Both the position numbers and the translations under genes were made by a program. From Glandiceps talaboti (Eukaryota; Hemichordata; Enteropneusta; Spengelidae), in NCBI RefSeq assembly GCF_964340395.1, contig NC_135549.1:30166832-30230831 (forward strand): 64,000 bases of DNA. Direction: 5' to 3'. The notes under the pieces were generated by a model. The model was not told the origin of the DNA, did not search any database, and was given only the letters and a program-made list of their open reading frames with translations. Positions within the stretch are counted from its first letter, which is position 1. Every line of letters begins with the position of its first letter. Shown in pieces: positions 25,070 through 36,711 of the stretch.

Positions 25070-25267
25070 AATGGTCTCATTTCTAATTTGATGCAAACAA
25101 ATGCTGGTTCTCCCCAGGGTTGCGTTCTGTCTCCTCTATTGTATATCCTTTATACTGATGATTGCAGAAATACACATGAGCGTATACGTAGCCATCTTGT
25201 AAAGTTCGCCGACGATAGTGCTTTGCTTTCACTTCTATTGGGATCAGAATGTCATCATGGTCCATGA
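25070..25267 (+). pseudogene. Non-LTR retrotransposon reverse transcriptase fragment
   Basis: The plus frame contains GSPQGCVLSPLLYILYTDD and later KFADDSALL, which are the reverse transcriptase fingers/palm block and the FADD catalytic box of LINE elements. Only about 65 residues survive, ending at TGA 25265-25267. It lies immediately before the acceptor of the MULE-like exon. Confidence 0.85.
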
Positions 25268-25306
25268 AAATAAAAATGCCTTTAAACTTTCATTTTCATT
25301 TTGCAG

Positions 25307-25994
25307 ACAGCAGGCATTACACTGCCCATGGATGAGAGCGTTATAGAGAAGATTGTTAACCTTACAAGAGAGGGAGTGAATTCAGTAAATGAAGTTAAAC
25401 GTCATATCGGCTACTACGTTAAGAATGAAATTTGCAAGGACAAATCACCACCATCAGTTAGTAACAAGCGTTTCTATCCATCAAATAAAGACATACGATA
25501 TCACATGTACAAGACAAGAATGCAACCGATGAAATCAAAGGTTGACCAGGAGAATTTGGCACTCAAAATATCAGAATGGCAAGAAGAGAACCAAGATGAT
25601 ACATTTTATTTCAGACAGTATTCGGATCAATCCAACCAACATGACAATGACGATGACCAAGATGATGATGTTACTTTAAGAGGATCAGATGGCCTACTTT
25701 TTGTACACCAGGCAGTGTGGCAACGAGACTTATTATTGAAATACGGCAATGAAATAACACTATTAGATGCAACATATAAAACAACCAAGTATGCACTTCC
25801 CCTCTTCTTTTTATGCACAAAAACAAACGTTGACTATTCAGTTGTTGGAACATTCGTAACACAATATGAAGACACAAAATCAATAGCAGAGGTTTTGGAA
25901 ATACTTAGTGACTGGAACACCCAATGGAAACCTGCACACTTTATGGTAGACTTTTCAGAACCAGAAATAATGGCGATTGAATAAACTTTTCCAG
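25307..25994 (+). pseudogene. MULE-transposase-like protein, exon
   Basis: Acceptor TTTTGCAG ends at 25306; donor GTAAGT starts at 25995. The product has an N-terminal helical region (MDESVIEKIVNLTREGV, NEVKRHIGYYVKNEI), an acidic low-complexity spacer (NDDDQDDDV) and then LLFVHQAVWQRDLLLKYGNE, ITLLDATYKTTKYALPLFFL, VVGTFV and HFMVDFSEPEIMAIE. The LDATYKT block and the later VDFSE block fit the first catalytic Asp and the region before the second in MULE-type DDE enzymes. A family of such proteins is common in invertebrates. A TAA at 25982-25984, where relatives often have Gln, cuts the frame four codons before the donor, so this copy is probably dead. Confidence 0.75.
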
Positions 25995-26225
25995 GTAAGT
26001 TGAGATAAAATGTACAAAGTACAAATATATAATACCTCAAATACATGAATATAATTCAGATACATAGATAGATACACATGTGTACATAACACATATTGCA
26101 AAGAGGTCAACATTGATTCAAAGATATATATTACATGTATATACATTGTAGAACAGGACATCATGCATTACAGTCTCTGTTGTTGAATATACCTAACAGG
26201 AAAGCATGAACTTTATATTATACTA

Positions 26226-27565
26226 GGACAGTATGCATTCTTGGCAACACTGAAATACAGGCCAGTATGCATTCTTGGCAACACTGAAATACAGGCCAGT
26301 ATGCATTCTTGGCAACACTGAAATACAGGCCAGTGTGCATTCTAGGCAACACTGAAATACAGGCCAGTGTGCATTCTAGGCAACACTGAAATACAGGCCA
26401 GTGTGCATTCTAGGCAACACTGAAATACAGGCCAGTGTGCATTCTAGGCAACACTGAAATACAGGCCAGTATGCATTCTTGGCAACACTGAAATACAGGC
26501 CAGTGTGCATTCTAGGCAACACTGAAATACAGGCCAGTGTGCATTCTAGGCAACACTGAAATACAGGCCAGTGTGCATTCTAGGCAACACTGAAATACAT
26601 GCCAGTGTGCATTCTAGGCAACACTGAAATACAGGCCAGTATGCATTCTTGGCAACACTGAAATACAGGCCAGTATGCATTCTTGGCAACACTGAAATAC
26701 AGGCCAGTGTGCATTCTAGGCAACACTGAAATACAGGCCAGTGTGCATTCTAGGCAACACTGAAATACAGGCCAGTGTGCATTCTAGGCAACACTGAAAT
26801 ACAGGCCAGTATGCATTCTTGGCAACACTGAAATACAGGCCAGTGTGCATTCTTGGCAACACTGAAATACAGGCCAGTATGCATTCTTGGCAACACTGAA
26901 ATACAGGCCAGTATGCATTCTTGGCAACACTGAAATACAGGCCAGTGTGCATTCTAGGCAACACTGAAATACAGGCCAGTGTGCATTCTTGGCAACACTG
27001 AAATACAGGCCAGTGTGCATTCTAGGCAACACTGAAATACAGGCCAGTGTGCATTCTAGGCAACACTGAAATACATGCCAGTGTGCATTCTAGGCAACAC
27101 TGAAATACAGGCCAGTTTGCATTCTTGGCAACACTGAAATACAGGCCAGTGTGCATTCTAGGCAACACTGAAATACAGGCCAGTGTGCATTCTAGGCAAC
27201 ACTGAAATACAGGCCAGTGTGCATTCTTGGCAACACTGAAATACAGGCCAGTATGCATTCTTGGCAACACTGAAATACAGGCCAGTATGCATTCTTGGCA
27301 ACACTGAAATACAGGCCAGTGTGCATTCTAGGCAACACTGAAATACAGGCCAGTGTGCATTCTTGGCAACACTGAAATACAGGCCAGTGTGCATTCTAGG
27401 CAACACTGAAATACAGGCCAGTGTGCATTCTTGGCAACACTGAAATACAGGCCAGTATGCATTCTTGGCAACACTGAAATACAGGCCAGTATGCATTCTT
27501 GGCAACACTGAAATACAGGCCAGTGTGCATTCTAGGCAACACTGAAATACAGGCCAGTGTGCATA
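26226..27565. repeat. 34-bp minisatellite, about 39 units
   Basis: The unit is AGGCCAGTGTGCATTCTAGG followed by CAACACTGAAATAC. Two linked variants dominate: GTGTGC...CTAGG and GTATGC...CTTGG. A recombinant class GTGTGC...CTTGG, one GTTTGC unit and two ATGCC units also occur. Because 3 x 34 = 102, spurious minus-strand frames run through it. The array fills most of the intron between the two MULE-like exons. Confidence 0.97.
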
Positions 27566-27611
27566 CCAAGTTATTTGACATAATGAAGTTTTCTACCATT
27601 TATCTTTCCAG

Positions 27612-27706
27612 AATGCGAAGTGTATCTTTGCGACTTTCATCGAGAACAGACTATTAATACATTGTTTTATACAAGGAGGTGGCTGAGTGAAATCAATGCA
27701 GTATAT
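27612..27706 (+). pseudogene. MULE-transposase-like protein, next exon
   Basis: Acceptor TTTCCAG ends at 27611; donor GTAAGG starts at 27707. In phase with 25994 it gives CEVYLCDFHREQ, which holds the catalytic-Asp-containing VYLCDFHREQ word typical of this invertebrate family. The rest, TINTLFYTRRWLSEINAVY, no longer resembles relatives. No further exon was found before the LTR at 28071. Confidence 0.7.
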
Positions 27707-28070
27707 GTAAGGATCAGATTATCGCAACGTAACTTCAAATTCCCCACCGCACATTTGCTTTTGTAGGTTCAGCATGTCGGCAAAAAGTGCCACCTTGGCG
27801 CACTGATGCGGACTCCCATACTACCAATTTGTTGGCATTTTTATCGTTACGTTGCTCATAATTTTTTGTTTCGCCTTTTAATGAGTAATGATTACACAAG
27901 TATTACAAACTGACTTTACAGAAGGTAATGGCACCCGGCCTTTCATTACCGGTGCAGGACCGACTATTGCGTCGTAATCAGATTAGCCAAATTTTCGCCG
28001 ATTTTGACCATTTAATACAGAAGTTTTGTTGGAGGAACAGAATTGTTGGTATTTTGAATTTTGTTTGTAA

Positions 28071-28480
28071 TGTGAAGGTTTTACGTATTGCGTAGTTCTA
28101 GATTGGACAACGGATACAGTGTTTATTATGCTAAACACCGCGTTAACTGAAGTGCTGTTTACAGTTTGTTTATACTTAGGCCTTTTAGTTACTTTTAAAT
28201 TTGACGCGTTGTACATTTCACCCTAGATGTTCGTTGACCTTTTTATACGGTAAGACCCAGTTTTGCATTTCTAATAATAGTTCATGCACTTCTACTTAGT
28301 ACGTGATGTTACCCTATACATATACAGGTTTTGCAACATTGTATTCTATATTTGCGATGAGTTATGCAGATTAGTTTTCTGTGATTGACTCAATAGCTTA
28401 TATGTATCTAGTAGTGTTTTCTCAGACGTTCGCCTATTTAGAACATCCCTAGGATACAGGTAAAGCCTATAAATAGCCCT
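28071..28480 (+). mobile_element. Solo or truncated LTR (family 1), uninterrupted
   Basis: Starts TGTGAAGGTTTTACGTATTG and runs through GTTTTGCAACATTGTATTCT to CTAGGATACAGGTAAAGCC and CTATAAATAGCCC, the last a TATA-box-like word. The same sequence is found, each time split, at 38991-39158 plus 42207-42453 and at 44410-44614 plus 46603-46806. This uninterrupted copy helps define the order of the pieces. Confidence 0.75.
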
Positions 28481-28486
28481 GATTTC

Positions 28487-28700
28487 TTAAGGCCCGGTTA
28501 CACGATGCAATTCGTCGCATGCGACGAATTGCATCGTGTACTCGCCTCGTCGCAGGGTCTTGCGACGTCGCAAGGTGCTTCTCGAGTTGCTTCGTGAGAT
28601 TTTGTGCTACTACGTCGCAATTTTGACCTACTTCTCTGCGTACTGACAAGTTTCGCGGGCGTTTCGAACGTGGCGATGGCTGTTTACACGTAAGTAAACA
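28487..28700. mobile_element. End of a DNA element with perfect 42-bp palindrome
   Basis: Starts at TTAAGGCCCGG immediately after the LTR and contains a perfect palindrome at 28499-28540 (left half TACACGATGCAATTCGTCGC plus A). GC-rich sequence with repeated GTCGCA words follows. I could not find its other end. Confidence 0.55.
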
Positions 28701-29880
28701 ACGTGAAATTTCTTTTAAATTTATTTGTAAAATCATAACTAATATAATGAAAAATGTTGATGCTTTTAGCAAGGTTGACCCCTCACAACATAATACACCT
28801 CAGTAATTTTGTTTTCCTTGATAAAATATTTAAAATGCAGCCTTGAATCTGTGGCTGCCTTCACGTAACTGATTTTGCACAGAAATCACGATGTATGATG
28901 ATGACTGTCGCTGCAATCTTCAAGATACTACATGGTGATTCTATTGTGAACATACGAGATTATTCAAGTAAAAATTTGTCTTGTCATAATGTCGAGCCAT
29001 ACGGTTATTGTCATTGCGCTATTTATGTCATATAACCAAAACATTAATGTAATATTTCGGTTAACCATGTAATCTATTATTGATATACGTAAACGGCTAG
29101 CCGAAGCAAAACTAGGTCACAGCTGGTACGCGAACGTGAACGTGAGTGAGTTGCGCGTTCGCGTACACGTTGAACGTGTAGCCGAAAAATGGTAAGTGTT
29201 GCTCAAGACATAAAATAGATTGTGATTAAACTTGCCCCAATTTCAACTCCTATTATTTCATCTCGTCCTATTATTAACTCCTCCCTTACATCAGTGCTCA
29301 CTTGTAAAAGTCTAAAACGCTATGAATTAAGTGCACGCGTAGACTGAAATTTAAACGATTTTACATAAGTGGCTAGTCAATGTTCAAATGTGCCAGTATA
29401 TTGTAGCAAAAAGTGGTGGTTTCGCATGATTTTTGGCCTTCCAAAATGTATTACCATCGACGATGTCACATAATAGGCACAAGTAAATTATATTGCAGAG
29501 AGTTTGGGCAACTTGAAAATTGGGCAAGTTGAGTGGGATGAGTTGATATTTGGAAGAGATGATCCGTCGCCCATAGAAACCACTGCCACGACAGAAACCT
29601 TTAGCATGTAACAAACCAACTACCCACATTACATGTTGTTGAACAGAAATGCTACACAGTTTAGGATGCTTTAAAAGTAATTAATTTAAAGGAATTTAAA
29701 AAAGTTGAAAGTCAAAGTATGTCATGATTATTGTAGGTTTTCTAAATGAAATAAATAAAAAATAACGTTATAATTTTTGATATTTACTGACTGAAAAACT
29801 GGCACTATTATGCAGATGTCATTTTTTAACCTTTTATCCACATCGATTTTATTATTTTATTAAATTTATTATTATTTTTC
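28701..29880. other. No gene recognised
   Basis: The missing N-terminal part of the RecQ-like helicase would be expected here, but I see no Walker A (GKT/GKS) or DEAH-containing exon. A CG-rich inverted stretch lies near 29120-29185 (GTACGCGAACGTG ... CGTGTAG). Confidence 0.5.
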
Positions 29881-30852
29881 AGGGGTGAAAAAGCAGATGT
29901 CAGCAAAAAAAAACAGACTAGTTCAAGAAGGAGCATTCCGTGAATACTTCTCACATGTTGGGGAACTACGTTCATCTTTCCCGGATGTTCGAGTACTAGC
30001 ACTTACTGCCACTGCTTCTAAACGCTTACAATACAAGATCAAGGAGAGTTTAATGATCGAAGGTTGCAAAGTAATTAATGTCTGTCCAAATAAAGACAAT
30101 GTTAGATATGCTGTTATCAAAATTCCAAGTGACATACCCTCGATTTTCTTTTGGATGGTAGATAAATTGCGAGAAGATGGTGCTGCATTTCCACGAACTG
30201 TCATTTATTGTTCCTCGATTGATGCAACAGCCAAATTATATCATTATTTTAGGGAGGAATACCCACAATCAGTTCAGTTCATTAAAATGTATCATAGTGA
30301 GACGGATAAACAAGTTCAAGAGTCACATCTGTCAGAAATAACCAAAGATTCCGAATCAGTGCTTCGTGTAATTTTCTGCACAACAGCCCTCGGGATGGGT
30401 GTCGACATGAAGGACATGCATCATGTCATACACTATGGACCTTCATTGGATATTGAAAGCTACATACAAGAGGCTGGCAGGGTTGAGAGAGACAACAAAT
30501 CTTCACATTCTGTTCTACTCTATCATGGGAGAATGTTGCGTGATTGTTGCCCAGAATTGAAAAAGTATATAGTCAATGATTCTGTATGCAGAAGACTCAA
30601 ATTATTTGAAAATTTTGCTTCTGACAAAGATATTGAAAATATAAAAAGTAAGTCTGGACAACACGATTGTTGTGATGTGTGCCAAAACAATTGTAAATGT
30701 GGTGTCTGTCAACGTCAAATTATATTGAGAATCATCTTATTCATTATGCTCCTGACACTGATAGTGATGATGCCACAAGTGAGTCAGGTAGTCTGGAGTC
30801 AGATGCTGTTGTTGATTCCTTGGAAAGCTGTAGTAGTAGCTGTGAGGATTAA
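29881..30852 (+). pseudogene. RecQ-family DNA helicase remnant, C-terminal half
   Basis: RecQ enzymes unwind DNA 3'-5' using ATP. From 29881 the frame shows AFREYFSHVGELRSSFPD, ALTATAS (motif III), FPRTVIYCSS (motif IV), LRVIFCTTALGMGVDMKD (motif V) and SYIQEAGRVERD (motif VI, where classic RecQ has QE-GRAGRD). A Cys cluster, CCDVCQNNCKCGVC, corresponds to the RecQ zinc-binding site. Motifs I and II are absent. One extra A in the A-run near 29905 separates an upstream WGEKADVSKK-like frame, and a shift near 30700 separates the zinc site from an acidic Ser-rich tail ending SCSSSCED at 30850. Such RecQ-like genes are often multicopy and mobile-element-associated in invertebrates. Confidence 0.82.
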
Positions 30853-31206
30853 TTCCTGCCGTCACACCTGTACCTGTCTCATTTATGATATCTTCAGTAT
30901 CTGTTTGCCTAGAAGACTATAGTACTACTGAATCCAATTACATTGTACATGCTTGACCCACCATGCCAACTTTTCCTTGAATCCAACATATTTATAAGAC
31001 AGAACATGTATTTTTGGACTGATTTTTTTTTTTTTTTTACAAAAGATGACAACTATTTACTTTGTGTACCATGTTCCATCCATTTTTTTAAAAATGCACA
31101 ATAAATTTTCAAACAGATACCTCGGCCTTGTGTATATTTTTTATGGAATTAACCAATAATGACATCTCCACTACCTTCTTTAGTTAACAGCAACTGTAAT
31201 TTTTTT
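30853..31206. other. 3' region of the helicase remnant
   Basis: Contains a T-run near 31022-31038 and AATAAA near 31100. No gene seen. Confidence 0.4.
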
Positions 31207-31461
31207 TTACAATAAAACAGGACAGGAAAATGTATGGTCACAAAATAGATGACAAAATAAATCATGCACATGTACGTTATAGTGCCTTGCAGCCACACAT
31301 GTTGACAAAGTCATCAACTCATCGTCCTTTAATTTCTTTTTCCTTTGATTACCCTTCACTTCCTTCCCTTGTTTGTTGACAAAGTAATCTTCAAAGTCAA
31401 ACCCACATACCACACATGTATTCAGTGGATCCGGGGCTTTCTTGGGTGGAGTTGAAATATT
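31207..31461 (-). CDS. Unassigned exon with a CxxC pair
   Basis: Acceptor TATATAG ends at 31462. The frame reads NISTPPKKAPDPLNTCVVCG then FDFEDYFVNKQGKEVKGNQR and a basic patch, ending at TAA 31207-31209. CVVC suggests half of a zinc site. It starts on a full codon, so it is phase-compatible with the exon ending at 35430, but membership of that gene is a guess. Confidence 0.4.
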   Translation of the reverse strand, partial: NISTPPKKAPDPLNTCVVCGFDFEDYFVNKQGKEVKGNQRKKKLKDDELMTLSTCVAARHYNVHVHDLFCHLFCDHTFSCPVLL

Positions 31462-31462
31462 C

Positions 31463-32789
31463 TATATAATACAGTGAGACGCAGGTTTTCTGTCAAAAGA
31501 AATGAAATTATTTCAATTACAATGATAAGGTAGTGTACGGTTTATCAGTACTAATAATATTGTTTATACTTCAAATATGGTACAGTAAATACTGAGTAAC
31601 AGTAGCGTTGTGTATAGTATTATTTTGTTCCCACACTAATACAGTTTCCTGTTGCCAAATCATTTCCTCACTTGTTGCAACAAGTCGATATAGTTTGGAA
31701 ATTGAAGATGAACTGATAATCATTCAATATGGCAACACATTGTCATAATAACTGTAATGTGATCAACTTGTCAATGTTTTGTGGCACCACATTACCTAAC
31801 CATTATTAATTACCATTTTCGCTAGCATTTGTAATCACTGTTGATGTGTACAGAACCTATCAGTAATGGTAGGGAGGCCAGACCATTTTTAAAACAATGA
31901 TACTAAGGCAAAATGATTGCTCAATAAGAAAGATAAACTTATAGGGATCACAATAAAACATAAATGGAGGAAACTGATGCAATATTTCAAAAGTTACATC
32001 ATTTTTAGTACCTCAAAAATGCATAAATTTTGAGACAATTTTTGCAAATACAATGTATTTCAAAATGTTGTCAAATGAGCAGTCTACTTGGACATTAAAG
32101 ACCAGATTTGAGACATTTTCACTATAACAACACATCCCAAATTCCATATTTTAATACAATTATAACATGTTTATAGAAAGAAATTAAGTTGAAAGAAAAT
32201 AACTTATAATTTTAGAACAAATAATATGGTCAAAATCCCAAAATATCATTATTTTTCAAAATGGCCGCCGTGGCACCACGCTGATATATCTGACTTTTTC
32301 AAGTTTTCAAAATGCTGTTACTTTGCTTCTATGACATTAAATTGAATGAAATTTGCTACAGCAATTTACAAGATAGAATGATATCTGTACAGTTAAAATA
32401 AACAATATATTGTAATGGGAAGTTATTCTAATGACCTGTGCATTTTCAATTAAATATTAAAATGTGATCAATATGAAAATGTTGTGATTATTGACTTTCT
32501 CATTTTTACACGAAGATAATTCTGGAAGTGTACACAAGAGCTTTATGAAACTTTCTGGAATTCTCAAGGCAGTAATAAACTATTAAATCAAGAGAGGACA
32601 TTGCTGTACACAGCAGGAAAATTAATATTTCTTAACTTTGAATAATAAAAAAGTGAAGAAAAAATTGTGAAATGACACGTACACGTAAGGTACCCAGTTT
32701 CAACATCTTTTTTCATAACTGTGTTTCTGCTTAAAATTGTACAGTTCCACGATCATCTTATTAGTGAGCTTGAAATCTAAATGAACCAA
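31463..32789. other. No gene seen
   Basis: AT-rich sequence on the minus-strand side of the coiled-coil gene, without ORFs of note. Confidence 0.4.
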
Positions 32790-32932
32790 TTATCCAGTCA
32801 TTTTAAGAGCCTCCCATGTTTCACCAATTATCTCACATTTCGGTTGCACCTCTGTGGCAGGCTGGTCCATCAATGTAAACTTCCCAGACATCATTTTTTT
32901 CTCTTGTAGACTTTTTATTTTTCTCATCAAAC
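32790..32932 (-). CDS. Unassigned terminal exon
   Basis: Acceptor TTTCCAG ends at 32933; the frame reads MRKIKSLQEKKMMSGKFTLM and QPKCEIIGETWEALKMTG, then TAA at 32792-32790. Composition is coding-like and the splice site is good. It needs a phase-2 partner, which I could not identify; the exon at 35430 ends in phase 0. Confidence 0.35.
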
Positions 32933-33563
32933 TGGAAATATTAAGTGGTTGAATGACATCTGTACATATGGACTGTAGGATACATGTAGGATAATGTTGA
33001 CTTTACTGGCAATTCATTAGCCTGAATACCATCAATAACATTGCTGAGTACTCTATATGTCAAATTTGACAATGTCAAATTAGCTGCAAGAATACAGAAA
33101 AATACCATATAAGTGACGTCACAAAGTTTTCATAAAGGTGTGAGTAATAAAGTATCGATATCCAGTAACACAGCCAAACATACCATGTACCATAATTTTG
33201 GCAAGGAATGCATTTTCACTTTGCTTGCACTTGCAGGTAAAAATTAATACACAGGGAATTCAGGTAGATTTTACCTACTTTTACTGCAAATACTACAATA
33301 ATCACTGTGTAACTATACAAAATTTAGTAAAACATCACTCTGAACTTATATTTTTCAATGAAAGGGAAATTAAAAACGACTGTCCTCACAACAAACAACT
33401 TCAAAAGTGTATGAAAATCTATTGACAAATGATTTCAAATTTGTGTGTGACTTAACGCGTGAAATCCAAACGCACGTACACACATACTCAATGAGGGACA
33501 GCGCTACTAGAAGTAGTGGTACATCTTACAGTGTTAATGTTGCACCTGCCTTTTCATTCCATC

Positions 33564-33961
33564 ATGCCCAAGGTAGTAATAAAGAAGATGTATGCAGTTG
33601 GCATGCACCATTACAGGGGTACGTTATCGACGTCAAAGACTTACTATCTTCATCGTGAACAAACCAAGGGCAATGTCCATGACTGTAATGCCGTCGTACG
33701 CGTAGTGGTCGAGAATGATAGACCGGCACCACAAGTTCTCGGTCACTTGAAGAGGGACTGTGCTCGATTACTTTCAAGAGTAATCGATGCACGTCTTTCT
33801 TCAAATGGCCGATACTACGTCAAAGTCCGTTCCTTCTTTCACTCCCGACGACTCGGCTTCGTACAAGAATGCAACATTTTTTTTCCGTGAAACTAGCAAA
33901 CTTCGACAGAGCTAAGGAGATGGTGATGAACCAAGGTTTTACGGTTATTACTGCCGAGTAG
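33564..33961 (+). CDS. HIRAN-domain-like small protein
   Basis: HIRAN domains bind DNA 3' ends or occur with repair and remodelling enzymes. From ATG 33564 the frame gives MPKVVIKKMYAVGMHHYRGT, YLHREQTKGNVHDCNAVVRV, and VLGHLKRDCARLLSRVID, matching the HIRAN pattern of G-x-x-Y/H-Y then R-x-x-x-N-x-x-D-x-N-A then G-H-L-x-R. The frame ends at 33890 just after an eight-T run. In another frame the sequence continues VKLANFDRAKEMVMNQGF to TAG at 33959-33961, so the T-run probably hides a one-base error or lesion. It is intronless and lies opposite the minus-strand gene's possible intron. Confidence 0.6.
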
Positions 33962-34085
33962 ACCTTCACAAACCGAACCAAACGGCCCTTTTCAGGGCCA
34001 TACAAAAAGAGAATAACGCAACCATGTACCATGTTACATTACACGTTTCACTCCCCTCCCACCACTTCGAAAACTGTAGTGAATG

Positions 34086-34120
<35 letters not shown>

Positions 34121-35429
34121 TCTATTCATTTATTTATTTATTTGTATATCCATTTAAATATTGACCCCGACTAGACTGAGCGCCACTTTCGGTGACCTGG
34201 CACCAGAGTACTGACTAGACACTGTAGTTTTGTACGATGATATGTTCAGTTTTTCAGAGCTTGGATTTATTAATTTTGACAGAGTTCTACTTGTGTGAGG
34301 TAAGTTGCATCACTTGACAATACATGTTATATTCTTAGCCCAGCAAGATGTTTTCAAACAACATCTAAAAAGAATTCAAGGGGTCAAGGCGTACATGATC
34401 GTATACTATTGCTAATCCACGTGCTATTAATAGCGTTGTTTTCATACAATGCAAATAAAAATACCCCCACCTTATAAATATATCGATAATATAATTATAA
34501 TTATTCATATTTTTTATTATTTATTTAGTTATTTTTGTTTTTATTTATTTATTTATTTGTTTAACCCCTTTTGAATCGTGGCCACGCTTTTCCATGTTAG
34601 GAGCAGCACTAGCAGAATATTAAATTCATACACTACTACTAAAAATAGAAGATATGACTAGTATATCACCAACAGACACACACACACACACACACACAAA
34701 CAAACAACAACAAAGGGTTGGAAGAAGAGAGGCAGAATGAAAAAAAATGAAATTAATTACTTTTCATGGTCAGTGTATTGTCATTGAGTTGTAAAATCAT
34801 TCAGTTATCTGCATCTACATATATACATCTAAATAATCTACACACATCAATATTTACTCAAACGAAAACCAAAAAATTGTTATTTATACAAAAATAAATT
34901 TACATTTAGTTTCAAAGATTTCAAGGCTCAAAATTAATAATTTTCTTCGGCACTCCCAAGGATGGTTACAGTAGTCTTCTATTCTTGAACTGAAACAGAT
35001 ATCCTCTATTTGAAATATGTGAGATATTAAAAATACTTTGGGACACAGGACTACTGTTAATTTTAAGCCCTGCTTTTACAACGTGAATCAAAAGGTGAGG
35101 GCTAAACAAAATTGTGAAGGTTTTAAAAAGTCAAAACATCACATAATAAAATACATAAATAATAGAAAAAGTTTAACTTAGTATTGTTTACACTTAACAA
35201 CTTCAACATGTTCATCTTTTCATAAATATAATAATAACAATGATAATATTAATATATAATTGAATACACAAAAAAATTAATCTATGGTTAAAGCAGTGAA
35301 ACAAATAGCAGCACTATGGGTTGTTCACTTTCTCTGCAGAACTGACAACAGATCATTGTGTGTCATTAGCAATGAATACCACCCACAATAGTTACATCAG
35401 TACCTGATAACATTCTACGTATTAATTAC
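33962..35429. other. AT-rich region with simple repeats
   Basis: (ATTT)n near 34087-34145 and 34530-34560, and a CA run near 34676-34698. No gene seen. Confidence 0.5.
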
Positions 35430-36711
35430 ATAAGGTAACCCATCACATCTGATTATAACCCATTCCCTCTGTCTATGGGTCCCCCCCCCCCCGGTACCCC
35501 CATATTGCCTAATGTGTGCCCTAGCCCTAGGGATTAACAAATAAAGGGGAACAACTAAAATATCAATTTTCTCAGGGCCCAAATTAAATTCATCATTTGT
35601 GACAATTTGAATCGATTCCTTACCTGAATGATCCATCTTCACTTCCCCTTTGTATTCATGGAAGACAAGTCCCTTCTTATTCTGGGATTTTGTAGCAGGT
35701 GCAATGTATGTGCTAGTATCTTTTTCCACTGATTTTTGGTACTTTGCCATCCAAACACCACATGAACGACATTTCAATATTCGTTTCGTTTTGTCATTCA
35801 TGTGGTGTTTGAATTGACACTTAGGACACGTCGTTGTAATGTCTTTCTGTTGTTGTTTGTCCAAGTACATATCTATGTCATCTGTCTGTGCTGCTGAGTC
35901 AGGATCAGATGAGATTGCATTAGACAAAATCAAAGAGTTAACATGGGAAGTGACAGATTCATCTGCAACAGAATTCAACAAAGGAAATTCATCTTCCTCC
36001 TTCTTGGTCACATCACTGGTAGTTACATTCTTCCACTCACTCAGTTTCATACTGCTATCATACTGTAAAGATGAAAATTTATCTAACTGAGAAACATTAA
36101 CATTTGTAAAAATATCTAAAGTAACATTATTCCCATTTCTATTAATATAATTCTTTGTTAAACGCTGTTCATTATCAAAAGAAAACTCCACAAGGCCCTC
36201 TGGTGTTTCCGTAAAAGATACATCACCTTTAAAAAGAACATTATTAATATAGTCATAACATGGGCCAGCTGTCACATGACCCACCAGATCAACTCCTAAA
36301 CGACTCCTAGTGATAGAAAACAAACAGACCTGCACTGCTGTCATCAACTGACTAACATATCGGGGGTGTCGAGCTGAATAAATAAGCTCGACAGCATGTG
36401 CCAGGTACTGGGTACCTGACACAAACCCCGTATGAGACATGCACATTTCCTTAAGAAATGAAACCAATACAGGGTTCCGTTCCGATAACATTAAGTCAAT
36501 ATCAATTTCCTTTAAATCTTGAACGGAACCCATGTTTTGCTTTCTACTAAGGAGATATGCATGTTCATATAGCTCTTGATTTTCTAATCTGGCTATTTGT
36601 TTCACTGCTTGCACCCTAGCTTCTCTTGATTTAAATCTTTCTTCTTCTTCTTTTAAATATTCTATTTTCTTCTTCTAATTTTGAAATTTGATTTTTCAAT
36701 GATTGGTATTC
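35430..36711 (-). CDS. Uncharacterised coiled-coil/zinc-ribbon protein, exon 3
   Basis: Acceptor CACAG ends at 36712; the likely donor is GTAATT starting at 35429. The exon begins with a coiled coil (EYQSLKNQISKLEEE), then after a one-base shift near 36655 EYLKEEEERFKSREARVQAV, and a conserved-looking helical block ERNPVLVSFLKEMCMSHTGF and LIYSARHPRYVSQLMTAVQV. An acidic linker follows, then CPKCQFKHHMN...ILKCRSCGVW, a four-Cys zinc ribbon. It ends HRQREWVIIRCDGLPY. I recall the RW-V--GCDGLPY ending from a multicopy, transposon-like invertebrate family, with no known function. A run of ten C at 35487-35496 codes GGGG near the end. The shift makes this copy doubtful as a working gene. Confidence 0.6.

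Noticed and set aside
26226-27565. Several minus-strand frames of 67-116 codons with a repeated MLPRMHTGLYFSVA-like word
   Set aside because: They are artefacts of the 34-bp minisatellite, whose three-unit length is a multiple of 3.
26226-27565. Possible CRISPR-like array
   Set aside because: Direct head-to-tail units without unique spacers, in an animal genome; it is a minisatellite.
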